DNA of 64,000 nucleotides from Croceivirga sp. GTDB lineage: Bacteria > Bacteroidota > Bacteroidia > Flavobacteriales > Flavobacteriaceae. The position numbers and the translations under genes were made by a program. The first letter of the stretch is position 1; each line of letters starts with the position of its first letter. The DNA is taken from the NCBI GenBank assembly GCA_028284935.1, contig JANQQQ010000037.1:1-64000 (forward strand). The letters run 5' to 3'. The notes beneath the pieces were generated by a model. The model did no database searches. It was not told the DNA's origin and saw only the letters and a list, made by a program, of their open reading frames with translations. This document shows, piece after piece, positions 47,325-56,317 of this stretch.

Positions 47325-49772
47325 ATGCATCGAATTTTACTCCCTTTATCATTTTGTTTTTCAATCTTTATCACTTCCCAAAACCTTAAATCACCCTCTG
47401 AATTTTTGGGGTACGAATTGGGCAGTCAGTTCACCAGGCACCATAGGGTCATGGATTACTACGAGCACGTTGCCAATTCCGAACCTTCCCGAGTGAAGTT
47501 AATAACATACGGTGCGACCAACGAAGGTAGGCCATTGATCCTTGCCATTGTTTCCTCCGAAGGGAACCTAAGGAATCTCGAATCCATTCGGGAAGAGCAT
47601 TTGAAATCGCTGAATGGGGAGGGAAACTCAAAAAAGGCCATTGTTTGGTTAAGTTACAATGTGCACGGCAATGAAAGTGTGGGCACCGAATCCTCCATGA
47701 AAACGATTTATAACTTCCTTACCCAGAAGAGCAATTACCTGGAACATACAGTGGTGATCATGGATCCCTGTCTTAACCCAGATGGCCTAGATCGGTATAT
47801 CAATTGGTATAATCAATACAAAAACACCCCATTTCAAGTAGATCCCAACAGCAAGGAACACCACGAGGGGTGGATAACGGGAAGGAGCAATCACTATATG
47901 TTCGATTTAAATAGGGACTGGGCCTGGTTAACACAATTGGAAAGTCAGATGCGATTAAAGCAATACAACAAATGGATGCCCCATATACATGTGGACTTCC
48001 ATGAGCAAGGGGTGAACGACCCATATTACTTTGCCCCGGCTGCCGAACCGTACCATGAAGTAATTACCGACTTTCAACGCAGTTTTCAAGAAACCATTGG
48101 GCGAAACCATGCCAAATATTTTGATGCCAACGGATGGTTTTATTTCACTAAGGAGCGGTTTGACCTGTTTTATCCTAGCTATGGGGATACCTATCCCACG
48201 TATAACGGGAGCATTGGCATGACCTATGAGCAAGGTGGAAGCGGACGCGCTGGTTTGGGCATCATCACCGATAATGGAGATACCCTGACATTAAAGGATA
48301 GAATTGCCCACCATTTTACTACCGGAGTATCTACCGTAGAAGTTGTGGCAAACAATGTGGACCAACTGAATGCGGAATTCAAGAAGTTCTTCCAACGAAA
48401 GAATTTCAAATACAAAAGTTATGTTTTACATGGTAATGAAGACCATCTTAGGGCTTTGGAAAAACTACTATCCCAACACCAAATTGAATATGGAAGGGCC
48501 CAAAAAAGTACCGTAAAAGGGCTAACGTATGCTACAGGCAGAACGGGTTCAAAAAATGTGGACGGGAACTCCCTGGTTGTTTCTACCGACCAACCCAAAG
48601 GCACCATGGTCAAGGTTTTGTTCGAACCCAATGCCAAGTTGAGTGACTCCTTGACTTATGACATTACAGCCTGGTCCTTGCCCTATGCCTATGGATTGGA
48701 TGGTATGGCCACCAGTCAGTTAATTCCCAGTACCAATGTGGAAAATAGTGTTGCGTCCCCAGAAGTACCTGCAAATGCATATGCGTACGTAACGGACTGG
48801 AATAGCATGGATGACGCACGCTTTCTGGCATACCTGTTGAAGAAAGGGGTAAGGGTAAGAGCTTCGTACGCTCCTTTTTCGTTAAAGGGTAAATCCTACA
48901 AAAGGGGAACCCTAATCATAACAAAAACGGATAATGAAGCACTTGAAAGCTTCAGTACTATCCTAAAAAAAGGGGCTACAATACACCATAAAACATTGGA
49001 TGTGGCCCAAACTGGATTTGTGGATTCCGGAAAGGATTTTGGATCGGGTTATGTACAGATGATAGAAAAACCCAAAGTGGCCGTCTTGACCGGTGGACCT
49101 ACCTCTTCTTACCGATTTGGGGAGATTTGGCATTTCTTTGAACAACAGTTGCAATACCCGTTAACCGTGTTGGATACGGAATATGTGGACCGTATTGATC
49201 TTGAAGCCTATGATATTCTTGTGCTGCCCGGAGGACGTTATGGAAGATTCATGAACGATAGCCGTCTTAACGAACTTAAGGAATGGGTACGCAGTGGTGG
49301 TAAGCTCATCGCCATGGGTGGAGCCATTAAAGGAATTGACGGAGAAGATGGATTTGGCATAACGGAAAAAGAACGCATCAAGGACACCACGGATATGGAC
49401 CCAATGGCCCATGAAGACCGTCAAAGGGAAGCTATGAAAAATGCCATCACCGGTGCCATTTTTAAAACCAGGGTAGATAACACCCATCCCCTGGCTTATG
49501 GCTACGGTACTGACTATTTTACCTTAAAACTGGGAAGTGATGCCTACGATTACCTATCCAGTGGTAATGCCGTTTATTTGGAAAATAATACTGGTCCCAT
49601 CTCCGGTTTTGCAGGTAGCCAGGCCAAAAGGAAAATTGGGAAATCCTTGGTATTTGGGGCACAAAACTTTGGAAGGGGTCAAGTGGTATATATGGTGGAC
49701 AATCCATTGTTCAGGGGATTTTGGGAAAACGGGAAACTGTTTTTTGCCAATGCCCTATTTATGGTGAACTAA
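47325..49772 (+). CDS. Secreted M14 zinc carboxypeptidase with C-terminal amidotransferase-like domain
   Basis: The 815-residue protein has a signal peptide (MHRILLPLSFCFSIFITS). The M14 catalytic domain (about 30-340) shows zinc ligands in SYNVHGNESVG and VDFHEQGVNDP, plus DPCLNPDGLDRY. The C-terminal part (about 580-815) carries a DJ-1/class I glutamine amidotransferase-like fold (VAVLTGGPTSSYRFGEIW, YDILVLPGGRYG, GGKLIAMGGAIKG) and ends with a beta region. The whole protein is likely periplasmic or secreted. Confidence 0.9.
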   Translation: MHRILLPLSFCFSIFITSQNLKSPSEFLGYELGSQFTRHHRVMDYYEHVANSEPSRVKLITYGATNEGRPLILAIVSSEGNLRNLESIREEHLKSLNGEGNSKKAIVWLSYNVHGNESVGTESSMKTIYNFLTQKSNYLEHTVVIMDPCLNPDGLDRYINWYNQYKNTPFQVDPNSKEHHEGWITGRSNHYMFDLNRDWAWLTQLESQMRLKQYNKWMPHIHVDFHEQGVNDPYYFAPAAEPYHEVITDFQRSFQETIGRNHAKYFDANGWFYFTKERFDLFYPSYGDTYPTYNGSIGMTYEQGGSGRAGLGIITDNGDTLTLKDRIAHHFTTGVSTVEVVANNVDQLNAEFKKFFQRKNFKYKSYVLHGNEDHLRALEKLLSQHQIEYGRAQKSTVKGLTYATGRTGSKNVDGNSLVVSTDQPKGTMVKVLFEPNAKLSDSLTYDITAWSLPYAYGLDGMATSQLIPSTNVENSVASPEVPANAYAYVTDWNSMDDARFLAYLLKKGVRVRASYAPFSLKGKSYKRGTLIITKTDNEALESFSTILKKGATIHHKTLDVAQTGFVDSGKDFGSGYVQMIEKPKVAVLTGGPTSSYRFGEIWHFFEQQLQYPLTVLDTEYVDRIDLEAYDILVLPGGRYGRFMNDSRLNELKEWVRSGGKLIAMGGAIKGIDGEDGFGITEKERIKDTTDMDPMAHEDRQREAMKNAITGAIFKTRVDNTHPLAYGYGTDYFTLKLGSDAYDYLSSGNAVYLENNTGPISGFAGSQAKRKIGKSLVFGAQNFGRGQVVYMVDNPLFRGFWENGKLFFANALFMVN

Positions 49773-50218
49773 ACCTATTGATCAAAGGAATTCGTCTTAT
49801 CCCCTCTATTTTGTTCTTGTTTTCAAAAATCAGAATCCCCTTACGGCAAAGTCATAGGGTTACGGCCAGGGACGGAAAGAAGCATTTAGAGAATATCACC
49901 GGATACATGTACAAAATGGCCAGGATACCATAGAGCGGTTCCCTTTTCCCAATCCACCATCCAGAACTTCCCGACCTGAGGCCTTCGGCTTAGGTCATTT
50001 GGCTTTAGAGCAATGCGCGTCGAAGGTGAAATCAATTGGCAGCATAGTTTAGGTAACCACCACCATTCGGGTTGATGGACATATAAGAAAGGATTTTACC
50101 TTTTTTGCCCTCACTTATGGCTTACTTTAGGAAGTCTATGAATGCTAGTACTTTATTTTATTGATTTTTAACAAAAAGTGGTGAAAATTCCCCTTAATTT
50201 TATAGAAAAGAGCGGTTT
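49773..50218. other. Non-coding interval with a hairpin
   Basis: No gene of credible length is present. GACCTGAGGCC (49973-49983) pairs imperfectly with GGCTTAGGTC (49987-49996) across a short TTC loop. A short plus-strand peptide (about 49840-49933) can be read but has no start context. A decayed gene or a small RNA would both fit; I see no clear evidence for either. Confidence 0.4.
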
Positions 50219-51526
50219 ATGATATTGACTATTTTGCGGGAAACCTTTAAAAGGTTGTTTTGGGCGGTTATGGTATTGGCGTTTTTGAGTCCCCTCCATT
50301 CCTTCGGTTATCCACAAGTTCAAGAAGAGTTTTTGGAGTATAAAGGAAGTGTTGTTGAAGCGGGTACCGACAAACCTTTGGCTTTGGCTTCCATTGCACT
50401 TGAAGGGGCCAACATAAGCACCGTTTCCAATACGGAAGGAGAGTTTTTGTTGAAAGTTCCAAAAAGCTTGGCCAATGGCAATGTGATATTTTCCTTTTTG
50501 GGCTATGAGAACAAAGTGATTCCCATTCGGCAATTGAAAAAGGATAGGAACAACATTGAACTAAAGATATCCTTCACAAAACTGTCCGGTGTTAATCTAA
50601 ATGCGCCAAAAGATGCTGAGCGGCTAGTGCGGGAAGTGTTATTGCGCAAAGGGGAAAACTATGTGGGGGATAATATGGTGATGACTGCTTTTTACCGCGA
50701 AACCATAAAAAAGCGAAGAAAGAACGTTTCGCTTTCAGAGGCAGTGGTCAATATCTACAAAACACCCTACTTCTCGAATAAGATCGATGCCATGAAACTG
50801 TTTAAAGCGCGAAAGAACACGGACTATAGTAAGTTGGATACCGTAGCGCTAAAACTGCAAGGTGGACCATTCAATACCCTTTATGTGGATATTATGAAAT
50901 ATCCTGAATTTATTTTTGTTGACGGAAAGGTGGACGAATACGAGTTTAAATTTGACAGATCAACATATATCGATGACCGACTGATTTATGTTATCGATTT
51001 CAAGCAACTACCTACCATCAGAGCACCTTTGTATACCGGAAAGCTATACATTGATGTGGAAAATAGAACCTTGAGCAGTGCGGTTTACGAACTGAATATT
51101 ACCAATCGCGAACTGGCTTCCAGATTATTTGTCCGGAGGAAACCGGCAAGAGTGAACGTATGGCCCACGGAGGTGGCCTATCGTGTCGATTATAGGGAAA
51201 AAGATGGAAGGTGGTATTATGGCTATAGCAATGTCCTAATGGAATTTAAGGTGGATTGGAAAGGCAAGTTATTCAACTCTGTCTATAGCATGGCTGCCGA
51301 AATGGCCGTTACCGATTGGAAGAAAAACCCTAGTGGTGAGTTTCCCAAGAACAAGGAGAAGATTAAAAAATCCATTATTCTAAGTGATGAGAACATCGGT
51401 TTTGCCGACCCTAATTTTTGGGGGGAATATAATATCATAGAACCGGAAAAGTCCATAGAGTCCGCCATTAAAAAAATACAGCGGCAATTGCGCCGGGCCA
51501 ACAGGAACGGTACGTCCGCACCATAG
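50219..51526 (+). CDS. CPD-like beta domain protein, DUF5686-related
   Basis: The 435-residue protein has a signal peptide (about 1-30) and a carboxypeptidase-regulatory-like beta domain (about 41-120, YKGSVVEAGTDKPLALASIA, EGEFLLKVPKS). The rest (DAERLVREVLLRKGENYVGD, MTAFYRETIKKRRKNVSLSE, YEFKFDRSTYIDDRLIYVID) looks like DUF5686 or similar. It is exported and probably outer-membrane associated. Function unknown. Confidence 0.75.
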   Translation: MILTILRETFKRLFWAVMVLAFLSPLHSFGYPQVQEEFLEYKGSVVEAGTDKPLALASIALEGANISTVSNTEGEFLLKVPKSLANGNVIFSFLGYENKVIPIRQLKKDRNNIELKISFTKLSGVNLNAPKDAERLVREVLLRKGENYVGDNMVMTAFYRETIKKRRKNVSLSEAVVNIYKTPYFSNKIDAMKLFKARKNTDYSKLDTVALKLQGGPFNTLYVDIMKYPEFIFVDGKVDEYEFKFDRSTYIDDRLIYVIDFKQLPTIRAPLYTGKLYIDVENRTLSSAVYELNITNRELASRLFVRRKPARVNVWPTEVAYRVDYREKDGRWYYGYSNVLMEFKVDWKGKLFNSVYSMAAEMAVTDWKKNPSGEFPKNKEKIKKSIILSDENIGFADPNFWGEYNIIEPEKSIESAIKKIQRQLRRANRNGTSAP

Positions 51527-51529
51527 TAA

Positions 51530-51555
51530 AATGCCCCCTTTCGGGGGCATTCATT
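51530..51555. terminator. Bidirectional rho-independent terminator
   Basis: AATGCCCCC (51530-51538), loop TTTC, GGGGGCATT (51543-51551) form a perfect 9-bp stem between two convergent genes with T-rich sequence on both sides. It can stop transcription from both. Confidence 0.88.
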
Positions 51556-52833
51556 TTATTGTTTGAATTCCAAAATCGTTTTACGGATAATGGCGATACA
51601 TTCATAAAGTTGTTCTTCCGTCATCACCAATGGGGGTGCAAAACGAATGATATTGCCATGGGTTGGCTTGGCCAATAGTCCATTTGCCTTTAGGGCCATA
51701 CAAATGTTCCAAGCGGTTGAGCTGTCCTCGGTATCATTGATAACAATGGCATTGAGAAGTCCCTTGCCACGAATCAAGCGTACCAAATCCGATTCCTCAA
51801 TGAGTTTTTCCATTTCCTTCCGGAAAATAACACCAAGTTGATTCGCATTTTCTGCCAATCCTTCTTCCCTTACCACTTCCAATGCAGCCATGGCCACGGC
51901 ACAGGCCAACGGATTACCCCCGAACGTGGAACCGTGGTTGCCAGGACGAATCACATCCATTACCTCGTTGTTCGCCAATACTGCGGACACCGGAAATACC
52001 CCACCTGAAATGGCTTTCCCCAAAATCAAAACATCGGGTTTTACATCAGGAGTTCCGGAACAATTCTTATCGGCGCAAGAGCAGTTGCCGCAAGTAGCCA
52101 GTAATCGGCCTGTCCTTGCAATACCTGTCTGGACTTCATCTGCAATGAACAATACATTTTTGGATTTGCATAGCTCATACGCTTCTTTGATATAGTTATC
52201 ATCAGGAACGTAAACCCCGGCTTCGCCTTGAATGGGCTCCACCAAAAACGCAGCTACATTGTCATCTTTTAGCACTTCGGTAAGCGCATTGATGTCATTG
52301 TAACGAATGGATACAATCCCTGGGGTAAAAGGGCCAAAATTTTCTGTCGCTATGGGGTCATTGGATGCCGAAATAATGGAAATGGTACGACCGTGAAAAT
52401 TATTTTGGCAAACCACTATTTTAGCTTGATTGGATGGTATTCCCTTCTTTTCATACCCCCACTTACGCGCCAATTTCAAAGCCGTCTCTACGGCTTCCGC
52501 CCCCGTATTCATGGGCAAAAGCTTGTCAAAACCAAAAAATTCGGTGGCGTACTTTTCGTACCTACCCAACATATCATTATAAAAAGCCCGGGAGGTCAAG
52601 GTCAATTTTTCCACCTGGTTCTGAAGCGCTGAAATAATCTTGGGGTGACAATGTCCTTGGTTTACTGCAGAATAAGCGGATAGGAAATCATAGTATTTTT
52701 TTCCTTCCACATCCCAAACAAAAACCCCTTCCCCCCTGCTTAAAACAACGGGAAGGGGATGATAATTCTGTGCTCCGTGCTTGTTCTCCAATGCAATGGC
52801 ATCTTGAGAAGTAAGTGTGTCAACTACTGCCAT
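51556..52833 (-). CDS. rocD: Ornithine-oxo-acid transaminase
   Basis: RocD transfers the delta-amino group of ornithine to 2-oxoglutarate, giving glutamate semialdehyde. The 425-residue PLP enzyme shows [60 protein letters not shown] and the lysine in [19 protein letters not shown]. An inserted stretch ([13 protein letters not shown], about 256-268) carries four cysteines and could bind metal. It is convergent with the preceding gene. Confidence 0.95.
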   Translation of the reverse strand: MAVVDTLTSQDAIALENKHGAQNYHPLPVVLSRGEGVFVWDVEGKKYYDFLSAYSAVNQGHCHPKIISALQNQVEKLTLTSRAFYNDMLGRYEKYATEFFGFDKLLPMNTGAEAVETALKLARKWGYEKKGIPSNQAKIVVCQNNFHGRTISIISASNDPIATENFGPFTPGIVSIRYNDINALTEVLKDDNVAAFLVEPIQGEAGVYVPDDNYIKEAYELCKSKNVLFIADEVQTGIARTGRLLATCGNCSCADKNCSGTPDVKPDVLILGKAISGGVFPVSAVLANNEVMDVIRPGNHGSTFGGNPLACAVAMAALEVVREEGLAENANQLGVIFRKEMEKLIEESDLVRLIRGKGLLNAIVINDTEDSSTAWNICMALKANGLLAKPTHGNIIRFAPPLVMTEEQLYECIAIIRKTILEFKQ

Positions 52834-52975
52834 GATTTAAAAATTTAGAATAAAACTTTAGTTATTCCTTCTGCACCTTTATCCTTTTGACGAGCGTCAA
52901 AAATTCAGCGTAGGAGAGAAATCATCCTTGTGGAGCTACAAAATTAAAAATTTTTTGATATAAATGCCACGTTTT
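52834..52975. other. Intergenic region between the membrane protein and rocD
   Basis: Contains GACGAGCGTC (52890-52899), a short palindrome, in the rocD upstream region. No gene seen. Confidence 0.3.
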
Positions 52976-53377
52976 CTAGGTGTTGTCCTTCTTCTGCCCC
53001 AAAACGGATATTTGTAATTCTATACGCTTTAATTCCCGCATAATATCATTCTTATCCATCTGCATCCACACATAAAGTTTAAGCATGGCCATCATAATCA
53101 TGCCAAGAAAACCTGCGGAGCACCAGATCAACATATCCCGCGTGGTTTCCGCGTCAAAAAACTGAACCACGGCATACACGAAGAATACAAAGATGACCAA
53201 GTGCATAATATTCATTAAAATGGCCAACCAGCCCATTTTGCCTTTATATACTTCGGTAATCTTACCAAAGAGGTTTTTCTCTTCCAATTCTTCATAAAAT
53301 TTGGCTTCCTCTGCCGATAGAGTCTCTTTTATCAATTCGTCCAATTCTCTAATTTCTCTATTTCTCATAATGTACAC
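52976..53377 (-). CDS. Small membrane protein, possible anti-sigma factor
   Basis: The 133-residue protein begins MYIMRNREIRELDELIKETL, is charged up to about residue 48, then has two hydrophobic segments (about 49-70, WLAILMNIMHLVIFVFFVYA, and 83-105, LIWCSAGFLGMIMMAMLKLY). It ends with a basic helix. It overlaps the end of the sigma gene by 20 bp, an arrangement typical of ECF sigma/anti-sigma pairs. The sequence is not a recognised anti-sigma domain, so the role is inferred from position. Confidence 0.6.
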   Translation of the reverse strand: MYIMRNREIRELDELIKETLSAEEAKFYEELEEKNLFGKITEVYKGKMGWLAILMNIMHLVIFVFFVYAVVQFFDAETTRDMLIWCSAGFLGMIMMAMLKLYVWMQMDKNDIMRELKRIELQISVLGQKKDNT

Positions 53378-53924
53378 GTTTTAATTCATCCCTTATTTTT
53401 TCCCTCGCCCTGAACAATCGGGTCTTAACCGTATTTACTGAGGCATTGGTTATTGTACTGATTTCCTTTAGGCTGTATTCCTCCAGATAAAACAACCTTA
53501 GGACCATTTTTTGATCCATGGGCAAAGTCGCCATAACTGTCTTGATGCTATTGATTTTTGCCTCCTTGGAACCCTCAATTTCATCTTGTAGCTGTTGTTC
53601 TTCCCAAAACTTGGTCGTTACGTCCTTCTTCCTTTTTTTATGTTTTGAAATCACATCCAAGGCCTTTCTACTGGTAATGGTCATCGCCCAACTTCCAAAG
53701 CTGTTGCTATCCCGAAGCATGTGGATTTTTCTTAGAATACTGCTCCAAGTGTCTTGGGTAACGTCCTTGGCCAAGGACCAATCCTTGACATAACCATAAG
53801 CATGGGCGCACAGTTTACCGTTCCACCGGTGTACCAGTAGGTCCATGGCCTTGCGATCTCCCGCTTTATAGGAAATCACCAACAACGAATCCATTATTTT
53901 ATCTTGTTTACCCATGGCTTTCAT
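53358..53924 (-). CDS. ECF-type RNA polymerase sigma factor
   Basis: The 188-residue protein has sigma-70 region 2 (about 15-90, MDLLVHRWNGKLCAHAYGYV, DWSLAKDVTQDTWSSILRKI) and region 4 (about 125-180, LPMDQKMVLRLFYLEEYSLK, EISTITNASVNTVKTRLFRA). It is a group 4 (extracytoplasmic function) sigma factor. It is transcribed with the small membrane protein that overlaps its 3' end and is placed between rocD and a decayed rlmD. Confidence 0.92.
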   Translation of the reverse strand: MKAMGKQDKIMDSLLVISYKAGDRKAMDLLVHRWNGKLCAHAYGYVKDWSLAKDVTQDTWSSILRKIHMLRDSNSFGSWAMTITSRKALDVISKHKKRKKDVTTKFWEEQQLQDEIEGSKEAKINSIKTVMATLPMDQKMVLRLFYLEEYSLKEISTITNASVNTVKTRLFRAREKIRDELKRVHYEK

Positions 53925-54018
53925 ACTATGGACAGTACGTTTACGAAAAGGTTCCCCCCAATCAATAAAATTCTTATCAATTTACAATCTGTAATCCTTT
54001 ATACGGAACCATTCGGGA

Positions 54019-54279
54019 AAGGAAACGCCTTTTTTAAAAAACGGACGACCACAGGTTGGAATCGCAATGTTATGAAGGGAGGGCCGGTAAAAAAGTTGTT
54101 GAACTAGTGTTAAACCTTGCCCCAGAAAAAATCATTTATGTAAGTTGCACCATCACAAAGCCAATGCAAGTCTGGCTGGTATTGGATGTCAATAATGAAG
54201 AAATCCCTTGGGATTTTGGATATGTTTTTAGAAACGTGCCCCCATGGAAAATGTAGTACTTTTACAAAGCGATAGTTGA
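54019..54279 (+). pseudogene. rlmD: Decayed 3' remnant of 23S rRNA (uracil-5-)-methyltransferase RlmD
   Basis: Read across several frameshifts, this stretch keeps recognisable RlmD/RumA C-terminal pieces. AFFKK with GRPQ lies near 54025-54057 in shifted frames. GRAG-KKVVELVLNLAPEKIIYVSC lies at about 54080-54148, equivalent to the catalytic-loop region PPRAGMH...KIVYVSCNP. VDMF-like sequence lies near 54219, and ENVVLLQSDS followed by TGA lies at 54247-54279. No single frame spans it. The cysteine loop is lost (C-T-I in place of C-N-P). In other Flavobacteriaceae rlmD often precedes DUF6452-DUF6048, as here, so this is probably the relic of a lost gene. Confidence 0.75.
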
Positions 54280-54285
54280 TTTTCT

Positions 54286-54840
54286 ATGAAGCAATTGTTC
54301 CCAGTCTTACTGCTGTTCTGTGTGATTCTTCACTTTTCTTCCTGTGAAAAAGACGATATCTGTGTTGAGGGAGATACACCACTTTTGGTCATAGGCTTTT
54401 TTAACATTGAGGATACCACCTTAGAAAAAAATGCAACGACCTTAAGAATTCGTGAACTTAATAGTGTAGCACCCATTGACGGAAGTCTGGAACGGGAAGA
54501 GAAAGAGATAAAAATGCACTTTGATAGATCAACCGTGGATTCCACGGGCATACCCTTGATCATAGCAGAATCAGCATCTGCGTTCGAATTCATCTTAAAT
54601 TCAGCGGATGAGGACAGTGGGGATGGGGAGAGCACTGTAGAAACAGGTAATATTGACACATTGACTTTTAATTATATGGTGCGGGAAAACTTTGTTTCCA
54701 GAGCCTGCGGTTTCGTTGCAAATTTTGACGAATTATCGGCAGCATTAGTGTCCGATTCTGAAAATTGGATACAAGATATTGCCATAGTGGATACCACCAT
54801 AGAAAATTCAACAGCCATTCATGTCAAAATATTTCATTAG
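54286..54840 (+). CDS. DUF6452 family lipoprotein
   Basis: The 184-residue protein has a signal peptide with lipobox (FSSC; Cys about 20) and continues with ICVEGDTPLLVIGFFNIEDT and EIKMHFDRSTVDSTGIPLII. It matches DUF6452, a Flavobacteriia family found beside DUF6048. It overlaps the downstream gene by 20 bp. Function unknown. Confidence 0.85.
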   Translation: MKQLFPVLLLFCVILHFSSCEKDDICVEGDTPLLVIGFFNIEDTTLEKNATTLRIRELNSVAPIDGSLEREEKEIKMHFDRSTVDSTGIPLIIAESASAFEFILNSADEDSGDGESTVETGNIDTLTFNYMVRENFVSRACGFVANFDELSAALVSDSENWIQDIAIVDTTIENSTAIHVKIFH

Positions 54841-55585
54841 CCTTATTTTAATACTGAGCACGGTAATGGTACTGGCCCAAAACGAAGGGGGCCAAAAGGA
54901 TACCATTACCCGAAAGTATTCCTATGGCCTACGGGTGGGTATAGATTTGAGTCGCCCTGTCTTATCCTTTTTAAAGGACAATTATACGGGACTGGAACTT
55001 GTTGGGGATTTTAGACTGACCGAACGATGGTGGTTGGCGGCCGAATTGGGAAATGAAGAGCGGCAGCAGGAGGAAATGACAGGGGCATTACCCTTGTACT
55101 CCTATACTGTTTCAGGGAGCTACTTGAAAGTAGGAGCCGACCATAATACCTACACCAACTGGTTTGGCATGCGCAACCAGATACATATTGGTGGGCGGTA
55201 TGCGTTTAGCAGCTTTAGCCAAACCTTGGAAAACTTTCGTTTTTTCGATAGCAATCGTTTTTTTAGTCCTGATGAATTTGTCTTAGGCAGCGATGAAGCA
55301 CAGGAATTCAGTGGCCTAAATGCCTCTTGGTTGGAGTTTGTGGTGGGCATGAAGGCAGAAATCTTTAAGAATATGTATGTGGGCATCAGTGCCCGGTTGG
55401 CCCATTTGGTGACCAATACCGAAGATGATAATTTTAGAAACCTTTGGATACCCGGTTTCAATAGGGTTACCGAAGGCGCCAAATGGGGTGTGGGCTATAA
55501 TTATACCTTGTCCTACTTTTTACCCTTGTACAAAAAAGTAAAGAAGAAGAAGAAGAAGGAGCAAGAAGTGGAAACCTTAGAGTGA
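54821..55585 (+). CDS. DUF6048 family outer-membrane protein
   Basis: The 254-residue protein has a signal peptide (MSKYFISLILILSTVMVLAQ) and a beta-barrel-like body (GLRVGIDLSRPVLSFLK, TERWWLAAELGNEE, IHIGGRYAFSSFS) with a lysine-rich C-terminus (KKVKKKKKKEQEVE). This is DUF6048. The 20-bp overlap with DUF6452 shows they act together, perhaps as barrel and lipoprotein. Confidence 0.85.
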   Translation: MSKYFISLILILSTVMVLAQNEGGQKDTITRKYSYGLRVGIDLSRPVLSFLKDNYTGLELVGDFRLTERWWLAAELGNEERQQEEMTGALPLYSYTVSGSYLKVGADHNTYTNWFGMRNQIHIGGRYAFSSFSQTLENFRFFDSNRFFSPDEFVLGSDEAQEFSGLNASWLEFVVGMKAEIFKNMYVGISARLAHLVTNTEDDNFRNLWIPGFNRVTEGAKWGVGYNYTLSYFLPLYKKVKKKKKKEQEVETLE

Positions 55586-55608
55586 TGCTAGGAAACTTTG
55601 GATTTTTT

Positions 55609-55630
55609 TTATGCCGAAGACTTCGCATAA
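55609..55630 (+). terminator. Hairpin after DUF6048 gene
   Basis: TTATGCcGAAG (55609-55619) pairs with CTTCGCATAA (55621-55630) with one bulged base. The T run lies before rather than after the stem on the plus strand, so it is a weak terminator candidate. Confidence 0.35.
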
Positions 55631-55650
55631 CCATTTAGCAAGCTGAAACA

Positions 55651-55802
55651 AACCTTTATCCTCAAGGGCCATAATTCATAACTATCCTCCTACCCCTAGT
55701 AATTTTGATTAAATTTAATATCAAACGAATAAGCCTTGGTGATTAATTGAACAGTGCCTTCCTCCGCACTTCGCAAGGCTCGGGGACGTTGGAGGCAATA
55801 TC
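55651..55802 (+). repeat. Cassette-type spacer 1 (first of the array)
   Basis: It opens with AACCTTTATCC and then GGCCATAATTCAT (55667-55679), the same start motif seen after later genes in the array, and closes with ACGTTGGAGGCAATATC (55786-55802), similar to the ACCGTTATGAGCAATT end motif elsewhere. Just downstream a GC-rich palindrome, CCCGCC-ggtc-GGCGGG (55805-55820), is inserted before the next ATG. Confidence 0.55.
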
Positions 55803-55864
55803 GACCCGCCGGTCGGCGGGCAGGAATCATAGCCGATACAGCTGGATGCACTAAAACAACTTCA

Positions 55865-56317
55865 ATGAAGAACTTTTATATAATCACTTTTTCAGTTTTG
55901 CTCCTAACCTTACTAAGTTGTAATAAGAACTTTGACGTGACGACGGAAATTCTTAGGGAAACAGAAAAATCTAGATTGAATTCTCTTGTTGAGGCGGATA
56001 TGAAAACAGCCAGAGCCATTCATGCCGATGATTTCCAGCTAATCACCCCAAGTGGACGTACTTTTACCAAAGAACAGTATTTAGAAGGGATTTCGTCGGG
56101 TAATTTAGACTATAAAATCTTTAGACCAGAGTCGGAAATTAAAGTTAAAATCCATAATAAATCTGCGGTTATTAGATACATATCTACTATCGAAATAACT
56201 GTAGGTGACAATTACTATCCACCAGAAAAATTTTGGCATACAGATACCTATGAATTTAGAGATGGGCGATGGCAAGCTGTTTGGTCTCAAGCAACCACAA
56301 TAATTGATGATAAATAA
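55865..56317 (+). CDS. NTF2-like lipoprotein, DUF4440 type
   Basis: The 150-residue protein starts MKNFYIITFSVLLLTLLSC, a lipoprotein signal. The body (SLVEADMKTARAIHADDFQL, ITPSGRTFTKEQYLEG, IRYISTIEITVGDNY, WHTDTYEFRDGRWQAVWSQA) is the NTF2-like/DUF4440 cone fold seen in many single-domain accessory proteins. No catalytic residue is obvious. It overlaps the start of the formylglycine-enzyme-like gene by 11 bp. Function unknown. Confidence 0.8.
   Translation: MKNFYIITFSVLLLTLLSCNKNFDVTTEILRETEKSRLNSLVEADMKTARAIHADDFQLITPSGRTFTKEQYLEGISSGNLDYKIFRPESEIKVKIHNKSAVIRYISTIEITVGDNYYPPEKFWHTDTYEFRDGRWQAVWSQATTIIDDK

Noticed and set aside
53904-54256. Short plus-strand open frames of 66-67 codons
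   Set aside because: They are pieces of the decayed rlmD reading frames and of the antisense of the sigma gene, not independent genes.
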